A DNA stretch of 32,184 nt from VFMC01 sp044238435 (GTDB lineage Bacteria; Actinomycetota; Acidimicrobiia; Acidimicrobiales; Ilumatobacteraceae): positions 1 through 32,184 of the forward strand of contig JBIIDH010000036.1 of NCBI GenBank assembly GCA_044238435.1, read 5' to 3'. A model generated the notes under the pieces. It was not told where the DNA came from. It made no database searches and saw only the letters and a list, made by a program, of their open reading frames with translations. Every line of letters starts with the position of its first letter. The stretch's first letter is position 1. The position numbers and the translations under genes were made by a program. Positions 23,841 to 31,815 of this stretch are shown here, one piece after another.

Positions 23841-24330
23841 GTGGCTGAACGCCAGTACGTCTTGATCGGCCGGAGCAGCTGGCTGCTCGGTGGCTGGTTG
23901 TTCATCTCTGCGATTGGGTTTGCCCAGCTCGTTGCCGGCGCCACGCTTGCCTGCAGCGGTCGTTACGGGTATCTCTTGTTGACCGATCGGATCAAGTCGG
24001 TCGCTTGGCTCCGGATGGTCGATGGCCCCACAGAAGTTGCCGTCCTGCTGATGTGTTCGGGGATTCTCGCGGCCATGTCTGCATACGTCGGGCTGCGGCG
24101 AGCACTGCAGGGAAGGCGATCGCTCCGATGGGCGGCTGGTCTCGTCGGCGGCTCCTGCACATTGATCGCACTGGGCGTTGCCGTTTTTGTCCACGAGTAC
24201 GTGTCCAACCCTGTCACCCGACAGCTGGCACGCCCGCTTTCACTTCGGCGCTGCAGCAGGCGGCCCCCGCATGCTGGTTGGTGCCGCCGTTGCACTTATC
24301 GCTGTAGCTAGCTTGTCGAGCCGCGACTAA
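23841..24330 (+). pseudogene. Small membrane protein with frameshifted C-terminus
   Basis: The open frame from GTG 23841 (GGGAG nine bases upstream) has three membrane segments: about residues 12-33, 66-85 and 98-118. After about 24234 it turns into an Arg/Cys-rich tail ending at 24311. In the +1 frame the sequence instead reads RFHFGAAAGGPRMLVGAAVALIAVASLSSRD and stops at 24330, a natural fourth membrane segment. I infer a one-base insertion near 24225-24237. The family is not recognised. If the shift is a read error the gene is intact. Confidence 0.5.
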
Positions 24331-24799
24331 GTTGGTACTCGGCTGCCTGATCGGCTCGCTTCGACGGTTTCCCCCAAAAGCGCACAACGACGGCGCCACT
24401 TCCCGGCGGTAAGTGACACGGTCTGAGGCCGCAATTTCGGCGTGCAGCGAGCGGACTGTCAACCTCGTCAGCGAAGGCCGAGTCTGAGCTGGAGCCGTCG
24501 AATGAGTTCGGACTGCGCTGAGATCGAAATGGCCCTCGATCGCCACGCTCGAGGCGGCCCGCACGGTGAATCTACCTACTCACCACGGCGAGGACTGTCC
24601 CTGGCCACCAGCGAGGACCTTGACATGGCCATGGACGAGCAAGAGCGGGCGGCATACGCCGGATCAGATCATCCGCAAGCTCGCCGATGCATAGCGACCC
24701 GCCTGCGCTCGCGGTGCAAGCTGCACTCGATCATTCGTCCGCCGTCGAAGCAACGACGCGTGCTCGGGATGCCTATCGGCGTCCGCCGTCCTGCCGCGG
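24331..24799. other. Gene-free stretch in the element
   Basis: I see no supported gene, RNA or repeat here. One open frame (24442-24858, plus strand) is basic, of low coding quality and matches no family I know. The stretch may be a decayed gene. Confidence 0.4.
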
Positions 24800-25177
24800 T
24801 CATTCGACTCGGTAGACCGAGGACTTGCGGCCAAAGAGACGCGCCACTAGAGAGATAAGCACCGCGAAAGGTAGGACGATGGAGTTGAGCTTCTCCCCGC
24901 CCGGAGCGAGCTCACGTGGGTGACAAGGCGACAACGTCATTCCAAGGGCCTCTGCCACAGCCTTCACCTCCGAATGACGCCGGCGACTTGCCGCACGCAC
25001 CAAGACATACCGCTTTGCCTCGCCGGAGGTGAGCAACGGACCAAGGGCCACTTCTGGATCACCGTGCGACTCGACAACCACCGCAAACCCTGCATCGCCC
25101 AGGCGAAGCGACGGCGGCCTCTCATGAACGAACGCACTTGTGCGTGCGAAACGAGGCGATTCTCCGTCGGACAACAC
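24800..25177 (-). CDS. Hypothetical protein with C-terminal membrane segment
   Basis: This 125-residue protein is not recognised. A soluble region with GDPEVALGPLLTSGEAKRYVLVRAA and RRRHSEVKAVAEALGM leads to one hydrophobic helix (SIVLPFAVLISLVARLF, about residues 98-114) and a short basic tail. The composition is protein-like, unlike its neighbours. The start is a GTG at 25177 with no clear ribosome site, so the N-terminus is uncertain. It lies alone between a gene-free stretch and an IS relic. Confidence 0.45.
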   Translation of the reverse strand: MLSDGESPRFARTSAFVHERPPSLRLGDAGFAVVVESHGDPEVALGPLLTSGEAKRYVLVRAASRRRHSEVKAVAEALGMTLSPCHPRELAPGGEKLNSIVLPFAVLISLVARLFGRKSSVYRVE

Positions 25178-25384
25178 GAGGGGAAGCTACCAGAGGTTTG
25201 GAACACGTGGCGCAGAGAAGCGGCACCACCAACTGAGCCAGCGCAGGTCAACGCCGGCTGACGAGGGCCCCAACAGGGTGCTGAAATTCGGCGCCTGAGG
25301 GGGTCGGCGGGCGGTTGCGCGTTGACTGTCGCTTGTTGCTGGGCCCTCGTTCGGGGCGGTCGGCTGGGCTCGCGTCGCGGCCGG

Positions 25385-26155
25385 TCAGCCGGTGGCGTGT
25401 TGGGTGTCGAGTGCGGTGATGCGGATCAGGTTGTAGACGGCGGCGGTGATCTTGAACGAGGCCCGGTCAAGCTCTCGGCCCCGGTAGCGGAGCTGCCGTC
25501 CGCCGCCAATGGTCTTGGTCCACCCGAAGGGTTCCTCGATGCGTTTGCGGATTCGCTGACTCACATGACCCAGCGTGCCGTGTCGTTCGGCCATCGATCG
25601 CCGTGACCTTCGTGTTCTGCGCAACAAGGCGGCGTGAACCCCAACGCTCGTGCGTCAGCGACGAAACCTTTGGTGTCGTAAGCTTCACCGCCGCGACGGT
25701 GCGCCGCCGCTTCGTTCTCGGGAGCCGGGCGAGCATCTCGAGTGCAGTCGCTCGCTCGGCGAAACCATCTGCGAAGGTCAGCTCAGCGTCGACGATCAAC
25801 GCGGACCGGTTCTCCATCAACCGATGCCCCGAGTAGCAGAGCGTGGCGGCGGTGCTGTTGCTGTTGCCGTAGAGCCGCGCCTCAGGGTCCGTGGTCGACT
25901 CATGCGTTTCTCGACGTGCCAGCCGACCTCGGTGTTCCGGCCGGCAGGCTGGTCCGACCGGGGACCGTCTTTCGGCTTGAAGCTCGTGTGTGACGCCCAC
26001 GCCTTCAACAGGGTGCCGTCGACGGAGAAGTGCTCCGACGAAACGTAGCAGCGCAGCTTCGCGACGCGCCCGGCCGCTTCGCAGAACTCATCCGCGACCT
26101 CCGCCTCGAGGATCGGGTGATCCGCTGGGTTCAAGTCCTCGGTCGACGGCGTCGT
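25385..26155 (-). pseudogene. IS5-family transposase relic, several frameshifts, N-terminus missing
   Basis: Reading right to left, pieces of a DDE transposase appear in all three frames. The first piece has EHFSVDGTLLKAWASHTSFKPKDG (first Asp). The next has STTDPEARLYGNSNSTAATLCYSGH and LMENRSALIVDAELT. A third frame gives AYDTKGFVADARALGF (second Asp). The last pieces are VAQNTKVTAIDGRTTRHAG and SQRIRKRIEEPFGWTKTIGG (Glu). The N-terminal part is lost beyond about 26155. At least four frame changes make it inactive. I could not place its terminal repeats; an 8-base inverted pair GAGGGCCC/GGGCCCTC (25263, 25341) lies outside. Confidence 0.85.
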
Positions 26156-26285
26156 CAACATCGCTAACCTGCGGATCGGGGTTCCCAGGCATAACCACAG
26201 TCTTTCTGATCGCGCCGCCAAACGCGAGCACCATCACCCGATTTTCAGCGCCCTGCGAACGCAGAGTGGGCACGCAACAAATCAC

Positions 26286-26314
26286 TTGACAGGAACGAGA
26301 CCGAAGTCGATAAT
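26286..26314 (+). promoter_or_regulatory. Near-consensus sigma-70 promoter of the secreted-peptide operon
   Basis: TTGACA (26286-26291) is followed after exactly 17 bases by GATAAT (26309-26314). Transcription would start near 26321, and GGAGG (26331-26335) follows as ribosome site for the GTG at 26347. It is the only promoter in the window with both boxes this close to consensus. Confidence 0.75.
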
Positions 26315-26346
26315 CTATCGCAGTTGCACGGAGGAATGGGGGTCCC

Positions 26347-26697
26347 GTGAAGTCTATAACTGGTCGACGTCGCAAGGTGGTGTCATTGCTTCTGTGTACC
26401 CTGGCGGCTGGAAGCGCTGCAACCGTAGTGTTCGGGGACCGGGCCTCCGCCACCGCCTTATGTGAAACCCACAAGGTTTATGGATACGTTTGGGTGCCCG
26501 GTAGTGGCTGGGTAGTAGGTGCTGGCGTTTCGCTCACCTGCACAAAGATCACAGGCGGTGAGAGAGTCCGGGGAACGCTTGACTGCCGATTCGCGCCTGA
26601 TCCAAACACCCATTGGGTCTCAACAGCACCGTCGACGGCTCATTCGTCGAATACGTGCTTCAGCACGGCGCGAGGAACAAGGATTGAGCTTTCATGA
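26347..26697 (+). CDS. Secreted four-cysteine protein, first gene of the peptide/ABC operon
   Basis: I do not recognise the family of this 116-residue protein. A basic start (MKSITGRRRK) and a hydrophobic core (VVSLLLCTLAAGSAATVVFG) make a Sec signal peptide, cut near residues 34-37. The mature part of about 80 residues has cysteines at 39, 65, 80 and 104, able to form two disulphides, and looks beta-rich (VYGYVWVPGSGWVVGAGVSLTC). The GTG start is fixed by GGAGG 11 bases upstream; a nearer ATG stops after four codons. Its stop overlaps the next start (ATGA). It may be a toxin component, partner or immunity protein (inference). Confidence 0.7.
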   Translation: MKSITGRRRKVVSLLLCTLAAGSAATVVFGDRASATALCETHKVYGYVWVPGSGWVVGAGVSLTCTKITGGERVRGTLDCRFAPDPNTHWVSTAPSTAHSSNTCFSTARGTRIELS

Positions 26698-26987
26698 TCC
26701 GACGTCTGTTCTTGTCGTTCGCACTCATTCTCGGTGTCGCGTTCGGAGCGTCATCGAGCAATGCCGCCTATGGGGGTGAAATATCCCATGGCTCGCCAAC
26801 TGGAAAGTACGCTGTAGGTTTTGCAAGCTTCCTCTTGAATGCAGAGTTCCGCATTTCTGCAGATTGCCCCGCGTCTCCTGATCGACACACGGGCTGGAAG
26901 CGTCAGCAGTGGGTGTCATACGAAACGGGCAACTGTGTGTTCAACTGGACCATAACGAAATCGTACGCTGGCTTAAGGTCGCTTTAG
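26694..26987 (+). CDS. Secreted two-cysteine peptide, possibly lactococcin-972-like bacteriocin
   Basis: The 97-residue precursor has a clear signal peptide (MIRRLFLSFALILGVAFGASSSNA) with cleavage before AYGG at residue 25. The mature peptide of about 73 residues has C58 and C81. Its layout, GGEISHG near the N-terminus, an aromatic middle (FASFLLNAEF), a Trp segment (GWKRQQWVSY) and a Tyr near the end (TKSYAGL), faintly follows the lactococcin-972 pattern (GGxWxxG, SNYxH, W, YY). That family is also made with an ABC transporter and large membrane protein. The match is weak and made by eye. ATG 26694 is coupled to the upstream gene. Confidence 0.65.
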   Translation: MIRRLFLSFALILGVAFGASSSNAAYGGEISHGSPTGKYAVGFASFLLNAEFRISADCPASPDRHTGWKRQQWVSYETGNCVFNWTITKSYAGLRSL

Positions 26988-27024
26988 TGCCAGTTCGCTC
27001 TATAGCGTCGCACCACATCCAGAA

Positions 27025-27708
27025 ATGACCGAACCATCTGCAGTATTGACCGGGACTGGTTTAAGTGTTTCTTTCACCGATGGCGATCGAATCTCTACCG
27101 TTCTCCGTGGAGTTTGTATCAGCATCCAACCGGGCCAGATGGTCTCCCTCGGAGGTCGCAGTGGCTCAGGCAAGACAACTCTTTTGCGAATGCTGCTTGG
27201 GCTAGACATCGGAAAGGCCGTGGAGCGAAACGGAGTCGTGTCGTTTCGCGGGATGCGAATGGCCACAGATGCCGAATTCGCAGTGATGCGCCGGGATTCC
27301 GTGGTTTACGTATCGCAGGCGGCTGAGTTAGTGGGATTCCTTAGCATCGTTGACAACATGAAGCTTCGACAGGCCTTTGGTGGGCCGCGATTCTCTACCA
27401 AGGACTGCATCGAGGCGCTGAAGTGCCTCGGGGTTGAGCACCTCGCGGAGCGCTATCCGTCCGAAATCTCAGGAGGTGAGCGTCAGCGATGCGCGATCGC
27501 GCGGTGCCTTCTCGGACCTGCACCAATCTTGATCGTCGACGAGCCAACGAGTGCCTTGGATGATGAGAGTGTCGACCGCGTGCTCGAGGCACTAGGCGAG
27601 GTTAGATGTCGGGGGGCCGCTGTATTGGCCGCCTCTCATGACCCGAGGATCGCGGATTTTGCCGACCTCAACCTGGCGCTTGGAGGCGGAACTCTCACGT
27701 GCTCCTGA
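27025..27708 (+). CDS. ABC transporter ATP-binding protein (MacB/LolD-like)
   Basis: This 227-residue ATPase powers the permease encoded next. It has Walker A GRSGSGKT (44-51, K50), Q-loop Q98, signature SGGER (149-153), Walker B ILIVDE (168-173) with catalytic E173, a D-loop SALD and switch H205 in SHD. All residues needed for hydrolysis are present. Length and PSEISGGERQRCAIAR place it in the LolD/MacB branch, which works with FtsX-type permeases. It starts 37 bases after the second peptide and overlaps the permease start by 10 bases, so it belongs to one operon. Confidence 0.95.
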   Translation: MTEPSAVLTGTGLSVSFTDGDRISTVLRGVCISIQPGQMVSLGGRSGSGKTTLLRMLLGLDIGKAVERNGVVSFRGMRMATDAEFAVMRRDSVVYVSQAAELVGFLSIVDNMKLRQAFGGPRFSTKDCIEALKCLGVEHLAERYPSEISGGERQRCAIARCLLGPAPILIVDEPTSALDDESVDRVLEALGEVRCRGAAVLAASHDPRIADFADLNLALGGGTLTCS

Positions 27709-30071
27709 TAACCCTCCGGTTCCTCAGGTTTCAGCGCCGCTTGTTCGTCGTGTTCCTCGCCCTTCCTATCCTAGCAGGAGCCCTATCCGTCGCGGCGGTC
27801 ATCTTGGAGACACAGATCCGCTCAGCTGGGACCATCACGGCAGCGGACGGGTTCCCGCAGGGCTGGTATCGCCTATCGCCGGACCCCGGCCTCGATCTAG
27901 CGACTCTGGAGCCTTTCGTTCGGGTCGGATACTCGACGTCGACCGAGACATTTGGGCAGAGCGGCAATGCACTCTCCGCCGAGGTAGACGTCTACTGGAG
28001 TACGGGTGCGGTGGTCGGAATGTTCGACCCACGCACGACGGTGCGCGGACGTCATCCGAGTAGGCCCGGCGAGGCGGAAGTCTCGATAACACTTGCCAGT
28101 TTGCTTGGGCTCCAGGTGGGTGATGGACTCAACATTCTCGAGCAAGCATTCACTGTGGTTGGGATCTTCGCAGTTCCCAGTAGCGCAGATGCAATCGCCA
28201 GTCGGATCGTCATGGACGGTCCGCCGCCGGATGACGCCGCCCTCATGCTCGGACCCGAGGCATACAACACCTTGGGCTCCTTTGAACTGCGCGGAAGTGT
28301 TCTGGAGAGGAGTAATGTCGGTCGACAGGGCGTCCCGGAAGCAGAGTCTCTCCTACCATCGCTGGGTCCCGGAGCACTGTCGCTGCTGACCGCCATCCTT
28401 ACCGTTCTTGCGGTCTTCGTCGTAATCTGGCTATTGGCCATTCGGCTTTCGGATGACGTCGTTGCCCTCAGTGCAACAGGATGGTCGCCGGATAGGGGGC
28501 GAACGGCAGGGGCGCTGGCCGGGTTGTTGGTGGGGTTCCTTCTGGTAATCGCTTCCCTGGCACTCGGATGTCTACTTGCAGCGGCGGGTTGGCGACTTAC
28601 ACAGTCGGTTGCTAATCAGTACTGGCTGAATGCAAGCATTCCGTGGGGTCGTATAGTCATGCTGTTCGCGCCGATGTTGTTCGCGTTCTGCTTTGGTGTA
28701 GCATCTCTTTGGGATCTCGCGCACCTGCGATCAGCGAACAGTTCGTCAGGCTTCAGAGCGAGGCGTGTACCCTTCTATATCCAAATGGCAGCGGCTTCTG
28801 CACTCGGATTCGGGGTTGTCGCCGCATTGCGATCAGGACTCGCCATGCCTGCTGCCGTGATGGCTAGCTGTCTTGCACTTGTTTTGCTAGTTCTCAGGGC
28901 ACCGCGCCTCTATGCGTCACGGAAGAGCCTTCGCCTGCGGTTGTTTGCGGGCATGCTCACATTCCAGAGCACCCCGATGCTAGCTCTGACAACACTGCTG
29001 GTTTCAATAGTTGCGATCGTAGGGCTGGGCGCCGGCGTTCTACTACGCCTTGAGCGATCCGTTGGCTATGTGAACCTGCCGTTGCAAACATACGTTGCAA
29101 GTGGTACCGCTAGCGAGATTGACGCGCTTGAGGCACGACTTGACACTAATAGAGATATTAGGCAGTTGTCCAGAGTCCGATGGGATGTTGTAGGCGCACC
29201 AGATGGAGAAGTACTGCGTGGCGCAGATGCGATCTCAGCAAGCTGTTTAGCGAGTGAAGGGAGCGAAGCATTCCAGAGATGCGCCACCAAGGGAGAGATA
29301 CGCAGTGTCGTCGAGGTGGGGGTAGTAGAGGAGGCTGCCTTTAACCGGCTCAGAGAAGTCTTGGTGCCGGACTCGTCAGCGCGGACCGAAGCGTTAGTGT
29401 CGCAACAGCTGGGGAGTGATCCCGTGGTCCTTCAACTCAATCGTACGACGGGCAAGGTGGAGGACGTGAGAGCGCTCGACGGCGCTATGGTGGCCAGAGG
29501 ACTAGGTGGTCAGGTACCAGGGCTCCTGCTTCGATCTTCGAGTGACGTAGTCCAAGACTCCAGCGGTGCGGGATACGCCGGGGTAGTGATATTCGGACTC
29601 GGTGGTGCGGAAGCGCTAAGCCGAGTACAAGGTGCCGTAAACCAATCGCCCGGTGTGTTGGGTGAGTTCGAGCCAGGGCGCCTTCCGGACTTCGTTCAAA
29701 CGGCACGTGTCGCGGCTACACTCCTAGCGCCCCTTGCGCTGGTGCTGCTCTACTATGTGTCAGCGATTCTGGCTCGGAGGTCGCACCAGACGGTCATCAG
29801 CCAACTCGAAGTCCTTGGACTCAGCACGCGCGAATCCCGCCGCTATCTGTTCGTCTTTCACCTCCTTCCCTCAGGCATGATCGCTGCAGCGAGTTCGGCT
29901 AGCGCGGCTGCGATTGTTTGGTGGGCCTCGGGAGACCTCGGTGCGACCATCGCTGAAGGGTTTGGTCCCTCCCTTGGTTTGGCACTTGCCGCTGTAATCG
30001 CATCTGTTGCCGCCAGCGGGGGTAGTACCGAAGCTGCCCCTCTGAGGAGATTGACATTCGAAGCCCATTAG
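27699..30071 (+). CDS. FtsX-like ABC permease, 790 residues
   Basis: This large membrane protein pairs with the ATPase. About ten membrane segments are seen: near 12-35, 228-248, 270-296, 320-338, 365-380, 385-400, 425-449, 672-692, 718-744 and 761-776. Two large outside domains (about 36-227 and 450-671) lie between them; the second has two cysteines (SCLASEGSEAFQRC). This doubled FtsX layout is typical of permeases that move or remove peptides or lipids by mechanical transmission, not classic import. The GTG start overlaps the ATPase gene by 10 bases. Export of, or self-protection against, the two secreted peptides is the likely role (inference). Confidence 0.88.
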   Translation: MLLITLRFLRFQRRLFVVFLALPILAGALSVAAVILETQIRSAGTITAADGFPQGWYRLSPDPGLDLATLEPFVRVGYSTSTETFGQSGNALSAEVDVYWSTGAVVGMFDPRTTVRGRHPSRPGEAEVSITLASLLGLQVGDGLNILEQAFTVVGIFAVPSSADAIASRIVMDGPPPDDAALMLGPEAYNTLGSFELRGSVLERSNVGRQGVPEAESLLPSLGPGALSLLTAILTVLAVFVVIWLLAIRLSDDVVALSATGWSPDRGRTAGALAGLLVGFLLVIASLALGCLLAAAGWRLTQSVANQYWLNASIPWGRIVMLFAPMLFAFCFGVASLWDLAHLRSANSSSGFRARRVPFYIQMAAASALGFGVVAALRSGLAMPAAVMASCLALVLLVLRAPRLYASRKSLRLRLFAGMLTFQSTPMLALTTLLVSIVAIVGLGAGVLLRLERSVGYVNLPLQTYVASGTASEIDALEARLDTNRDIRQLSRVRWDVVGAPDGEVLRGADAISASCLASEGSEAFQRCATKGEIRSVVEVGVVEEAAFNRLREVLVPDSSARTEALVSQQLGSDPVVLQLNRTTGKVEDVRALDGAMVARGLGGQVPGLLLRSSSDVVQDSSGAGYAGVVIFGLGGAEALSRVQGAVNQSPGVLGEFEPGRLPDFVQTARVAATLLAPLALVLLYYVSAILARRSHQTVISQLEVLGLSTRESRRYLFVFHLLPSGMIAAASSASAAAIVWWASGDLGATIAEGFGPSLGLALAAVIASVAASGGSTEAAPLRRLTFEAH

Positions 30072-30287
30072 CCGTTACATGAATGCGCAAACGTCTGGCC
30101 CTCGCCTGATCACGATTTGCACGCTGTACGACTTCTGACATGCAGGGGAAGCCAAACATGGAGCACCCTGTTTCCACTCGAATGTCGCTCTCAGGGACAT
30201 GTGTGGGGATCGCCGGGGTGCACCGGCCGTCGTAGGAGGGCTCTCAGCGTAGGCGTGAGGAGCGGGTGATCTGCGCGTGGCCTCGGC

Positions 30288-30470
30288 TTACACCGGCAAG
30301 TCCACCAGCACGACCTCGCGGACGCCATGACGATGCACGGCACCACCGCACTCACATGTCGGCCGTTCGCCATCGATCGTGGCAACGACGCGAAGCCATG
30401 ACGGCTAATCGCCGACGCCGACCACGACGACATCGGACAGGAGGACCAGCAGCGCACACATACACGTAGC
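30288..30470 (-). pseudogene. ISL3-like transposase N-terminal fragment
   Basis: One minus-strand frame reads LLVLLSDVVVVGVGD, a stop, then LRVVATIDGERPTCECGGAVHRHGVR and EVVLVDLPV before a stop at 30288. The CxCG zinc-finger-like core and the ending VDLPV resemble the N-terminal zinc domain of ISL3-family transposases. It is short, interrupted and incomplete, so only a relic. No start or ends can be set. Confidence 0.45.
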
Positions 30471-30586
30471 ATCAGTTTCCAAAGTCGGGCTCCTCGAGAC
30501 TCGACGACTTCAGACATCACTGAGAATCGCAGTGCCCCTGTACCGCGCCCGGGGACCTACCCCAACACCCTCATCCCACCCTCAGA

Positions 30587-30826
30587 TCCGAAGCGCCAAC
30601 AATCGACCGCTGGTCCTCCGAGGTTCTCGCCTACCACCAGACCGGCGGTGCGTCGAACGGGCCAACCGAAGCCGTGAACCTCCTCATCGAGAAGATCCGT
30701 CGCATCGGCCACGGCTACCGCAACTTCAACAACTGCAGGCGACGGCTACTCCTCGGCTGCGGCATTCAATGGGCTACCGTCCCAACACGCAGAATCCGAG
30801 GCTGCCAACCAGCGTTCGCTGCGTAG
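30587..30826 (+). pseudogene. ISL3-family transposase C-terminal fragment
   Basis: The frame reads TIDRWSSEVLAYHQTG, then ASNGPTEAVNLLIEKIRRIG and HGYRNFNNCRRRLLLGCG to a stop at 30824-30826. The NGPTEAxN...GxRNxxN pattern is the catalytic C-terminus of ISL3 transposases, with the last acidic residue (E of TEA). The rest of the gene is absent. It points away from the minus-strand N-terminal fragment, so the two cannot be one simple broken gene. Confidence 0.7.
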
Positions 30827-30919
30827 AGCCCCATCACCTAACCCTCAGACGCGGAGCGCCCGTTCATGGGGCCCGTAGGCCGAAGAGACCGGCCTCGATC
30901 GCGGAAGGGGCCGCTGATT

Positions 30920-30939
30920 TCCTGCACAGATCCTGCACG
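30920..30939 (+). repeat. Right arm-type site: TCCTGCACA and TCCTGCACG, 11 bases apart
   Basis: The units lie at 30920-30928 and 30931-30939 with the same spacing and direction as the left pair at 21176-21195. In the circular form the pairs would flank attP on both sides, as expected for integrase arm sites. Confidence 0.65.
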
Positions 30940-31054
30940 GGATTCTCCGGCACTGCTCGACATCGGCATCATCGGGCGGACTCGACGGACGTTCGCACCG
31001 CATCTGAACTGGGCAAACGGACTCCACAGGACCGGCCGGACGGCTCCTGGGCGA

Positions 31055-31108
31055 CTTAAACCCCCCTTCCCGCAAGGGAGTGTGGGTTCGAACCCCACCC
31101 CGGGCACC
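31055..31108 (+). repeat. attR: displaced 54-base tRNA-Leu 3' end
   Basis: This exact copy of 21052-21105 has no 5' half, so it is not a working tRNA. It marks the right border of the element. Backbone genes resume 66 bases further on. Confidence 0.93.
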
Positions 31109-31174
31109 TCAGCCGGTCACGGTCAGGTGGGCTCCGGTCCGTTCGCCCCGGCGTTCACCTGGTGGACTTCCGCC

Positions 31175-31708
31175 ATGGAGACCCGCACGCTGTTCCAGGT
31201 GGCCTACCTGGTGAACGACCTCGAGGTGTCGATGCAGCGCTGGAGCGACGTGCACGGTGCCGGCCCGTTCGCCGTCACCCACCATCACCGCACCGATCGC
31301 TTCATGTACCGCGGCACCGATGCCGAGGCCGATGTGTCGTACGCGTTCGGCTATCTGGGCGATGTGATGATCCAGTTCATCGTGCAGCACGACGACACGC
31401 CCTCGATCTACCGCGACATGTACGCGGCCGGCCAGGAGGGCTTCCACCACCAGGCCTATCTCGTGCGCGACTTCGAGGCCGAGTACCAGCGGCTCATCGA
31501 CCTCGGCTACGAACCGGCGTGCCGGTTGTACGCCGACGGTGTCGATGCGGCGTATTTCGACACCCGCGCCATGAACGGTGGCTTCACCGAGATCCACGGC
31601 GACCCGGCGCACATCCTCGGCGTGTTCGCCCAGTGGCGTCGTGCCCACGAGTTGTACCGCCCCGGTGTCGACCCGCTGGTGATGCAGCGCCCGCCGCGCC
31701 GCTCCTGA
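31175..31708 (+). CDS. VOC-superfamily protein (glyoxalase-like)
   Basis: This 177-residue protein has two VOC half-folds: TLFQVAYLVNDLEVSMQRWSDVHGAGPF at the start and EGFHHQAYLVRDFEAEYQRLIDLGY from about residue 88. Possible metal ligands are the His pair in FHHQ and Glu in FTEIHGD. The family includes glyoxalases, epimerases and dioxygenases; the reaction here is not known. The start is ATG 31175 because the frame's earlier part only reads through attR. Before the element came in, this gene would have lain about 70 bases after tRNA-Leu. Confidence 0.85.
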   Translation: METRTLFQVAYLVNDLEVSMQRWSDVHGAGPFAVTHHHRTDRFMYRGTDAEADVSYAFGYLGDVMIQFIVQHDDTPSIYRDMYAAGQEGFHHQAYLVRDFEAEYQRLIDLGYEPACRLYADGVDAAYFDTRAMNGGFTEIHGDPAHILGVFAQWRRAHELYRPGVDPLVMQRPPRRS

Positions 31709-31815
31709 CATCGATGGAGAGGTGCGGCGGGCCATGTGCCGGTTGTTGCCCGACCGTCCACCCGGCCCGAACCGTACCTACGCTCCGTTGCGCCTCGTCT
31801 GAAGGAGTGTGCTGC

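Larger units (their letters stand above)
21052..31108. mobile_element. Integrated element of about 10 kb in tRNA-Leu(UAA)
   Basis: A 54-base exact direct repeat of the tRNA 3' end lies at both borders. A tyrosine recombinase and an excisionase-like gene sit just inside the left border, and matching arm-type repeats lie inside both borders. The cargo is a decayed left part and an intact secreted-peptide/ABC operon. I see no relaxase, replication, capsid or conjugation gene, so it is a small integrative or mobilisable island, or a remnant, not a complete prophage or ICE. Its middle is visibly less GC-rich than the flanks. Confidence 0.9.

Noticed and set aside
24442..24858. Plus-strand open frame of 138 codons
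   Set aside because: Basic, low-quality composition, no ribosome site and no recognisable motif; it overlaps a better minus-strand gene.
25263..25348. GAGGGCCC / GGGCCCTC inverted pair as ends of the IS5 relic
   Set aside because: Both copies lie on the same side of the transposase, and the motif is short and GC-rich.
27025..30071. Macrolide or LolCDE lipoprotein transporter
   Set aside because: No outer-membrane partner or LolC/E-sized permease is present, and the coupled secreted peptides fit a peptide system better; not fully excluded.
30838..31107. Minus-strand open frame starting with a GVGFEPTLPCGKGG-type peptide
   Set aside because: It is the antisense of the tRNA-Leu 3' end at attR; the same peptide arises at 21020-21105. 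This is a well-known false translation of tRNA genes.
30866..31174. N-terminal extension of the right-hand VOC protein
   Set aside because: These codons read through element DNA and attR; the VOC fold begins right after ATG 31175.
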